Shown in pieces: positions 15,338-20,396 of a stretch of DNA of 20,396 nucleotides. How positions within the stretch are numbered: position 1 is the stretch's first letter; each line of letters starts with the position of its first letter. The DNA is from Desulfuromonadales bacterium C00003107 (GTDB lineage: Bacteria > Desulfobacterota > Desulfuromonadia > Desulfuromonadales > Syntrophotaleaceae), in NCBI GenBank assembly GCA_001751225.1, contig MAXT01000029.1, positions 1 through 20,396 on the forward strand. The letters run 5' to 3'. The notes under the pieces are model-generated. The model saw only the letters and a list, made by a program, of their open reading frames with translations. It did no database searches and was not told the origin of the DNA. The position numbers and the translations under genes are program-made.

Positions 15338-16630
15338 TCAACCCAGCTCGGCGAGCCGCGCCAGCAGCTCCGTTTCACTCAACCCTTGATGTAGTGGCTG
15401 ACCAAAACCTTCACCATCCCGGTGCAACAAATCGTACCTGCTTTCCTGGTTCTCCGTCGACTTCCGCGTTCCCACGATGCCATAGTCGGCTAATTGGGGC
15501 TGAGAGCAACCGTTGAGACAGCCGGAGATCGCCCAGCTTCGTGCCCGACCTTGCGCGCCCAGAACTTTGTCAAGCTGGCCAAGCAGATCACGCGTCGCTA
15601 CCAACCCCTTGGGGCAGTCGTGGCTACCGGGACAGACGCGGCATTGCAGAGCTGCTTCCCCGGAGAGTAGACCGGCCCCGTGCAGAGCGGTGCGCAACAG
15701 GGGTTCATCAACACCCGAACTGAGGGAGACCAGCAAATTCTGTTCGCGGCTGATCGCCAGAAAACCGTCGCCGAGCTCCCCGGCGATATCCGCGGCACAA
15801 CGTAAATCGTTGCTCGCCAGTTGCCCTCCTGCTATCGGCAATTCAACCCAACCATCGGTTCCCGGCGCGATAGCCACCCCGAACTCATCGTCGAGGGGGC
15901 TAGTCAAAGGCAACAAAGAGGTCCCAGCGGTTTCCTTGGCCAGCAAAGTACGGAACTCCTGCTCGCCGATATCGGCCAGCAGGTGCTTGAGGCGCTTACC
16001 CGCCGGGGCATGCTGCTGGTAGACGCGGATCACCCCTTCAACCAAGGGCAGCAAGCGCTCCACAGGCACCCGGTTGGCGAGGAGAAAGGCCTCTTGAGGC
16101 TGGCGACCGAGTCCACCGGCCGCCCACAGATCGCACAGCTCCCGCTCCCCTTCCCGACCGAGATAGACCAGGGCCAAATCCTGACAGAGATGGCGAGCTC
16201 CCGAATAGCCGTTTTCCACCGCCAGCTTGAACTTTTTCGGCAGCCCCTCGAAATGGGGATTGCCGGTAAAATGCCGGTGCAAACGCTCAACGAACAACTG
16301 AATGCGATCGAAATTACCACCATCGGTGTTGCAAGCCACTGCCCGCACCGCACCGCCACTGGCACCGCGGCTGGTCAAACCGACCGCATGCAGCCGCCGG
16401 TAGATCTGGGCGAGGTTCTCACCCCGCAGTCCATGCAGTTCGATATTACCGCGACAGGTCAGATGCAGTGCACCAACGGCAAAGTTGTCGGCGAGATCGG
16501 CCACCGCAGCAGCCTGCACCGCCGAGATCACCCCGGCTGGCAGTTTAAGCCGCAGCATCAGATCACCGGCAGCATTCTGCTGGTAAATACCATTAATTTT
16601 GAGGGTTCGATAGTCGAAGGAATGGCTCAT
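15338..16630 (-). CDS. Siroheme [4Fe-4S] sulfite/nitrite reductase family protein
   Basis: The start at ATG 16630 is favoured by AAGGAT seven bases upstream; a TTG at 16663 would extend the frame without such a site. The 430 residues contain the nitrite/sulfite reductase ferredoxin-like half (about 24-90), GNPHFEGLPKKFKLAV (123-138), and the siroheme/[4Fe-4S] cysteines C333-x5-C339 and C371-x3-C375 (VCPGSHDC and SGCLNGC). Two-repeat enzymes such as NirA and CysI run to 550 residues or more, so this is a short member. Placement after cysH-cysD-cysN makes six-electron reduction of sulfite to sulfide the likely reaction. Nitrite reduction or a CobG-like role cannot be excluded from sequence alone. 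The electron donor is not encoded in the window. Confidence 0.85.
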   Translation of the reverse strand: MSHSFDYRTLKINGIYQQNAAGDLMLRLKLPAGVISAVQAAAVADLADNFAVGALHLTCRGNIELHGLRGENLAQIYRRLHAVGLTSRGASGGAVRAVACNTDGGNFDRIQLFVERLHRHFTGNPHFEGLPKKFKLAVENGYSGARHLCQDLALVYLGREGERELCDLWAAGGLGRQPQEAFLLANRVPVERLLPLVEGVIRVYQQHAPAGKRLKHLLADIGEQEFRTLLAKETAGTSLLPLTSPLDDEFGVAIAPGTDGWVELPIAGGQLASNDLRCAADIAGELGDGFLAISREQNLLVSLSSGVDEPLLRTALHGAGLLSGEAALQCRVCPGSHDCPKGLVATRDLLGQLDKVLGAQGRARSWAISGCLNGCSQPQLADYGIVGTRKSTENQESRYDLLHRDGEGFGQPLHQGLSETELLARLAELG

Positions 16631-16672
16631 AAAACTTATCCTTGAATGAAAATTGATGGCCAAGAAGCCGCT

Positions 16673-16691
16673 GGCGCAACGTTGTTGCGCC
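16673..16691. repeat. Hairpin between cysN and the reductase gene
   Basis: GGCGCAAC-GTT-GTTGCGCC is a perfect 8-bp stem with a 3-base loop, flanked by GC-rich CCGGCCGG. There is no T-run on the minus strand, so it is not a standard terminator. It lies in the 117-bp gap between cysN and the reductase and may stabilise or attenuate the transcript. Confidence 0.45.
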
Positions 16692-16705
16692 GGCCGGCAG
16701 CTGTC

Positions 16706-16734
16706 ACTATGCTCCTTGGCTCAATAAAGGTCAA
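16706..16734 (-). promoter_or_regulatory. Possible internal promoter for the reductase gene
   Basis: On the minus strand TTGACC (five of six), a 17-bp spacer and CATAGT (four of six) form a plausible promoter just after the cysN stop. The start would be near 16699, placing the 16673-16691 hairpin in the leader. The comparatively large gap in an otherwise tight operon makes an internal promoter plausible. Confidence 0.35.
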
Positions 16735-16747
16735 TATGGGTGGTTTG

Positions 16748-18526
16748 TTAAAACGGCAGCTTTTCGAGCAACCATTCCACCTGTTCTGCCAGAGAGGTGA
16801 CCTGGTCACTTAGCGCCACGGTCGAACCCTCGACCACGGCTTTCGTGCCCCGCTGAATATGGAGGAGCTCATCAACAGTGAATCTGTCTGCCGCCAGTTC
16901 TTCGACCAGCTCCGATTGAGCAGCAGCGATCACCAGAACGATCAGCCCAGCCTCCGTCATTAATCGGGCGACCTCCGCGACCCGTTGCAGATGGGCCTCT
17001 TCATCCACGGCTTCACCTAGGGTGCCGCGCAATATTTCGCCATTGAGCAGACAGGTGTGTCGACCCAGGCTGTGCAGCCTGCTTTCCAGGCGGTACGGTA
17101 GTTCGGAGGCAGTGGCCTCAAGGGGAGCGCTGAACCAGACCACCTTCGGTTGCTGGCCCTTGAGGGCCGCCCGAGCTACCTTGTCCAACGGCAGCTGCCC
17201 CCGGCCCTCGATAGATTCACTGGAAAGAGCGCGATGGATCATTCCGGCGGCCACCGTGGCATTGCTCAGACGATCGATGAGAATAAAACTGCCCGTCGCA
17301 TCGTTATCGCGATAGGGATCAAAGGCGATGCTTTTGCTCACAGAAATCTGGCACAGCCCCACTTCGTTGAGCTCCAGAGCACCCGCCGATTGCTGTTGCA
17401 GTGTATTGACGTCGATTTTGTATTTGACCTGCCTCACCTGAGCCGGAGCACTACCCGCAGTGGTCTTGAGCAGATAGCTGCGACCGGGCACCAGAGGCTG
17501 TTCATGGAGCCAGGCCAGGTGAGCTTCAAGCTGATCGCTTTGGGCCGGACGCTGCTCGGGCGCAGCCAGCAGATCGCCGCGACTGATGTCGATTTCGTCG
17601 GTCAAGGTCAGAGTCACCGCTTGGCCGGCTACGGCTTGCAACAAATCGCCACCCATGGTGACAATACGTGCCACGCGGCTGGTCTGACCGGAGCTGCTCA
17701 CCACTACCGCATCGCCCGGACGAATGGTGCCGGAAACGATGGTTCCACAAAAGCCGCGGAAATCCAGATCGGGCCGATTGACCCACTGCACCGGCAGGCG
17801 AAAGGGACGATTGGCGGCGGAATCCTCGATTTGTACCGTCTCCAAATGCTCCAGCAAGGCCGGCCCGTCGTACCAGGGGGTCCGTTCGCTGCTGTGCAGT
17901 ACATTGTCCCCTTCCAGGGCCGAAATGGGGATGGCCGTAATCTCCTCGAAGCCGAGTCCAGAAGCAAAGAGCTGGTACTCTTTGCGGATGGTCTCGAACC
18001 GTTCGGCGCTGTAGTCGACCAGGTCCATCTTGTTCACCGCCAACACCACCCGACGGATACCTACCAGGGAAACCAGATAGCTGTGGCGCCGGGTCTGGGT
18101 CAGAATCCCCTTGCGTGCATCGATGAGGATTACCGCCACCTGAGCCGTCGAAGCACCGGTGACCATGTTGCGGGTGTACTGCTCATGGCCTGGAGTATCG
18201 GCGACGATGAACTTGCGCTTGTCGGTGGAGAAGTAGCGGTAAGCCACGTCGATGGTGATACCTTGCTCTCGCTCAGCCTGCAGGCCATCGAGCAGCAAGG
18301 CATAGTCGATATTCTCCCCCTGAGTGCCGACCCGCTTGCTGTCGGCACTCAGAGCGGCGAGCTGGTCCTCGAAAACCATCTTCGAATCCCACAGCAGGCG
18401 ACCGATCAGGGTGCTCTTGCCGTCGTCGACGCTGCCGCAGGTAATGAAACGCAGCAGCCCCTTCTCCTCCTGGCTCTTCAGGTAGGCGTGAATGTCCTCA
18501 GCGATAAGTTCGGATTGATGCGCCAT
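16748..18526 (-). CDS. cysN: Sulfate adenylyltransferase large subunit with degenerate APS-kinase tail
   Basis: This 592-residue GTPase subunit of ATP sulfurylase couples GTP hydrolysis by CysN to APS formation by CysD. G motifs are intact: GSVDDGKST (31-39), DTPGH (110-114), NKMD (165-168). Residues to about 455 cover the CysN core and beta-barrels. Residues about 460-545 align by eye with APS kinase (KVVWFSAP..., RHTCLLNGEILRGTLG, AEVARLMTEAGLIVLV), but the P-loop GxSGxGKST is replaced by SAPLEATASEL and LDGD is LNGE. The C-terminus (545-592) is diverged. Kinase activity is therefore unlikely. The ATG overlaps the cysD stop (TAATG), so translation is coupled. GAGGGA is eight bases upstream. 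Confidence 0.95.
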   Translation of the reverse strand: MAHQSELIAEDIHAYLKSQEEKGLLRFITCGSVDDGKSTLIGRLLWDSKMVFEDQLAALSADSKRVGTQGENIDYALLLDGLQAEREQGITIDVAYRYFSTDKRKFIVADTPGHEQYTRNMVTGASTAQVAVILIDARKGILTQTRRHSYLVSLVGIRRVVLAVNKMDLVDYSAERFETIRKEYQLFASGLGFEEITAIPISALEGDNVLHSSERTPWYDGPALLEHLETVQIEDSAANRPFRLPVQWVNRPDLDFRGFCGTIVSGTIRPGDAVVVSSSGQTSRVARIVTMGGDLLQAVAGQAVTLTLTDEIDISRGDLLAAPEQRPAQSDQLEAHLAWLHEQPLVPGRSYLLKTTAGSAPAQVRQVKYKIDVNTLQQQSAGALELNEVGLCQISVSKSIAFDPYRDNDATGSFILIDRLSNATVAAGMIHRALSSESIEGRGQLPLDKVARAALKGQQPKVVWFSAPLEATASELPYRLESRLHSLGRHTCLLNGEILRGTLGEAVDEEAHLQRVAEVARLMTEAGLIVLVIAAAQSELVEELAADRFTVDELLHIQRGTKAVVEGSTVALSDQVTSLAEQVEWLLEKLPF

Positions 18527-19419
18527 TAGAAATATCCCTCCTGCTTCTTTTTCTCCATGGATCCACTCTGGTCATGATCGATCAATCGGCCCTGCCGCTC
18601 CGAAGTGCGAGTCAGAAGCATCTCCTGGATGATCTCCGGCAAGGTGTCGGCCGTCGATTCCACCGCCCCGGTCAGGGGGTAGCAGCCCAGGGTGCGAAAG
18701 CGCACCGACTTGGTCTGTATCTGTTCGCCGGGGCGCAACTTGAGTCGATCGTCGTCTACCAGTATCAGCATACCGTCCCGCTCCACTACGGGCCGCTCCT
18801 TAGCCAGATAGAGGGGCACGATGGGGATATTTTCGAGATGGATATACTGCCACACGTCAAGCTCTGTCCAGTTGGACAGGGGGAAGGCCCGGATGCTCTC
18901 GCCGGGTTGGACCCGTGCGTTATAGATATTCCACAGCTCGGGACGCTGATTCTTGGGATCCCAGCGGTGGCTGGCGGTACGAAAGGAAAAGATCCGCTCC
19001 TTAGCCCGGGACTTCTCTTCGTCCCGTCGGGCACCGCCGAAGGCCGCATCAAATTTGTACTTGTCGAGGGCCTGCTTGAGACCTTCGGTCTTCATTACGT
19101 CGGTGTGCAGGGCCGAACCGTGAACGAAAGGATCGATCCCCTGATTGACCCCTTCCTGATTAACGTGAATCAGCAGATCAAAGCCGTATTCGGCCGCGAT
19201 GCGGTCGCGAAACTCGATCATTTCCCGGAACTTCCAGGTGGTGTCCACATGCATCAGCGGAAAGGGCGGCCGAGCCGGGTAGAAGGCCTTGCGCGCCAGG
19301 TGCAGCATGACCGCCGAATCCTTACCGACCGAATAGAGCATTACCGGATTCTCGAATTCGGCGGCAACTTCGCGAATGATGTGGATACTTTCCGCTTCCA
19401 GCTGTTCCAGGTGAGTCAT
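18526..19419 (-). CDS. cysD: Sulfate adenylyltransferase small subunit
   Basis: This is the 297-residue catalytic subunit of ATP sulfurylase, forming adenosine 5'-phosphosulfate from ATP and sulfate with CysN. The PP-loop SVGKDS is at residues 30-35. Further family blocks include [41 protein letters not shown] and [16 protein letters not shown]. Length is close to the 302 residues of E. coli CysD. I choose ATG 19419, with GGAG eight bases upstream. An in-frame extension to 19497 lacks a ribosome site and reads as intergenic sequence. The gap to cysH upstream is 176 bp, much wider than the one-base overlap with cysN, and holds a repeat-like element. Confidence 0.96.
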   Translation of the reverse strand: MTHLEQLEAESIHIIREVAAEFENPVMLYSVGKDSAVMLHLARKAFYPARPPFPLMHVDTTWKFREMIEFRDRIAAEYGFDLLIHVNQEGVNQGIDPFVHGSALHTDVMKTEGLKQALDKYKFDAAFGGARRDEEKSRAKERIFSFRTASHRWDPKNQRPELWNIYNARVQPGESIRAFPLSNWTELDVWQYIHLENIPIVPLYLAKERPVVERDGMLILVDDDRLKLRPGEQIQTKSVRFRTLGCYPLTGAVESTADTLPEIIQEMLLTRTSERQGRLIDHDQSGSMEKKKQEGYF

Positions 19420-19595
19420 GATGTTCTCCAATAAATAGTTTTTCTTTGCTGTTTTCTGCCCCCATTCCCCAGCGCTTCGATTTCTCTTCGAGGTCAAGGC
19501 GACCAGGCCCGAACACCGCAGGCGTAGCGCGAGCTACGTCGAGGATGTGAGGAACGCAGGCAACGCCGAGATCGGAGAGAAGGCGAAGCGCCCCG
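19420..19595. repeat. cysH-cysD spacer with hairpin, possible dispersed repeat
   Basis: The 176-bp spacer has a GC-rich stretch at about 19490-19595 with the dyad CGTAGC-GCGA-GCTACG at 19523-19538 followed by GTCGAGGATGTGAGG. The composition and the central GTAGC/GCTAC hairpin remind me of short dispersed repeats in deltaproteobacterial genomes, but I cannot confirm this without the rest of the genome. No gene and no clear promoter are visible in it. Confidence 0.4.
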
Positions 19596-20306
19596 TCAGC
19601 GATGGAGGCCGCACTCTTTGTTTTCAGGATTCTCCCACCACCAGCGTCCGGCGCGAGGATGTTCCCCTTCCCGAATCGGACGGGTACAGGGGGCGCAGCC
19701 GATGGAAGGATAACCCTGCCGGTGCAGACGATTGACCGGCAGACAGTGCTCCTTGGCGTAGTCCCAGATCTGCTCGTCACTCCAATTGAGCAACGGATTG
19801 ATCTTAAGCAGACCACCGTTGGCCTGATCGAGTTCAATGGCCGCAAGTCCTGTCCGAGTCACGCTCTGCGCTCGGCGCAGGCCGGTGATCCACCCCCCTT
19901 TGCCAGCCAGAGCACGACCTAAGGGCTCGACCTTTCGAACTCGGCAGCACTCGTGCCGGTTGTCAAGATTGGCGCGGAAAGAAAAAAGTCCTTTCTCCCG
20001 TTCCAGCTGTTCCACTGCCTGCCGCTCGGGAAAGTACCAATCGATGGCTAATGCGTAGCGTTCGCGCAGCGCCTCGGCCACCTCGTAGGTCTCTTCGTTA
20101 AGACGACCGGTGTCGAGGGCAAACACCCTCACCTCGGGAGCCACCTTGTGCAAAATGTCGATCAGCACCACATCCTCGACGCTGAAGGAACAGGCCAGGG
20201 ACACCGGGCCTGTGGCGGCAGCGAGTCCCGCAGCGAGAATCTGTTCGGACCCTGCATCACTCGCCAGTTGCGGTACGGTTACTATTTGTTGTGAAGTTTT
20301 CGACAT
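19596..20306 (-). CDS. cysH: Assimilatory adenylylsulfate (APS) reductase
   Basis: This 236-residue enzyme reduces APS to sulfite and AMP with thioredoxin-type electrons. The nucleotide-binding SFSVEDVVLID is at 40-50 and DTGRLNEETYEVAE at 65-78. Cys120-Cys121 (HECCRVRKVEPL) and Cys204-x2-Cys207 (SIGCAPC) form the four-cysteine [4Fe-4S] signature that separates APS reductases from PAPS reductases. The catalytic cysteine is Cys232 in ECGLH at the very C-terminus. The ATG at 20306 is set by GGAGGT five bases upstream; the frame continues upstream without another good start. A stop codon of a preceding minus-strand frame lies 16 bp before it, suggesting an operon. Confidence 0.95.
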   Translation of the reverse strand: MSKTSQQIVTVPQLASDAGSEQILAAGLAAATGPVSLACSFSVEDVVLIDILHKVAPEVRVFALDTGRLNEETYEVAEALRERYALAIDWYFPERQAVEQLEREKGLFSFRANLDNRHECCRVRKVEPLGRALAGKGGWITGLRRAQSVTRTGLAAIELDQANGGLLKINPLLNWSDEQIWDYAKEHCLPVNRLHRQGYPSIGCAPCTRPIREGEHPRAGRWWWENPENKECGLHR

Positions 20307-20322
20307 ATTTACCTCCGTCAGG

Positions 20323-20396
20323 TCAGATGAAATATTCCGGTTCCCGCTCTGGGCGACCAAAGGGGATACGGTTCCAGATCCGCTCGTGGCCAAAGT
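20323..20396 (-). CDS. 3' end of an upstream gene (unknown product)
   Basis: On the minus strand a frame enters from the window edge and ends at TGA 20325-20323, reading FGHERIWNRIPFGRPEREP and then EYFI. It sits 16 bp upstream of cysH with only the cysH ribosome site between them, as expected for co-transcribed genes. The tail is too short for me to name the family. Confidence 0.5.
   Translation of the reverse strand, partial: FGHERIWNRIPFGRPEREPEYFI

Noticed and set aside
15821..16645. Plus-strand open frame of 274 codons
   Set aside because: It is antisense to the siroheme reductase, whose cysteine motifs are intact on the minus strand.
17150..18529. Plus-strand open frame of 459 codons
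   Set aside because: It lies exactly antisense to cysN, which has all its GTPase motifs. The translated sequence has no recognisable family and looks like a GC-rich shadow frame.
18574..19434. Plus-strand open frame of 286 codons
   Set aside because: It is antisense to cysD, which is a confident gene with a ribosome site. No ribosome site or family pattern was seen on the plus strand.

Overview
The window reads as a chromosomal segment of a Gram-negative, GC-rich proteobacterium. Nearly all of it is two functional blocks: a cyclic-di-GMP-controlled surface adhesin system of the LapA/LapD/LapG type (about 1.4-15.0 kb), and an assimilatory sulfate reduction operon on the minus strand (about 15.3-20.4 kb). 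A Desulfuromonadales-like (Desulfobacterota) host is my best guess. It rests on the APS-reductase-type CysH, a short single-subunit siroheme reductase, a candidate sigma-54 promoter and a compact lap locus. A gammaproteobacterium is not excluded.

Layout. Positions 1-803 (minus) hold the N-terminal part of a lipoprotein that resembles a beta-propeller. A 621-bp gene-free stretch follows, with a candidate sigma-54 promoter at 1190-1205. Then comes a tightly overlapping plus-strand operon: lapB (ABC exporter), lapC (membrane fusion protein) and a LuxR-type regulator with a degenerate receiver. Next is a 1296-residue, cysteine-free RTX adhesin. It has an N-terminal retention module with a PAAG LapG site, two nearly identical Ig-like repeats, a von Willebrand A domain, RTX repeats and a type I secretion tail. 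A small conserved protein with a TTG start sits tail-to-tail with lapG (periplasmic cysteine protease, minus). Divergent from lapG is a TolC-type outer-membrane channel (LapE role) fused through a thrombospondin-3-like linker to an OmpA peptidoglycan-binding domain. Convergent with it is lapD, the inner-membrane c-di-GMP receptor with degenerate GGDEF and EAL motifs.

How the lap genes should work together (family knowledge applied to this locus): LapB-LapC-LapE export the adhesin, and its N-terminal module jams in the outer-membrane channel. At high c-di-GMP LapD holds LapG. When c-di-GMP falls, LapG is released, cuts at the di-alanine site and sheds the adhesin. The OmpA fusion would additionally tether the exit channel to peptidoglycan.

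The sulfur block is transcribed on the minus strand in the order (unknown gene, only its 3' end visible) - cysH - cysD - cysN - siroheme sulfite/nitrite reductase, and ends at a strong 18-bp stem terminator at 15241-15280. CysN carries a C-terminal APS-kinase-like domain that has lost its P-loop. CysH has the cysteine pattern of an APS reductase. Together they imply a PAPS-independent route: sulfate to APS to sulfite to sulfide.

I found no tRNA, rRNA, CRISPR array, transposase or phage gene.
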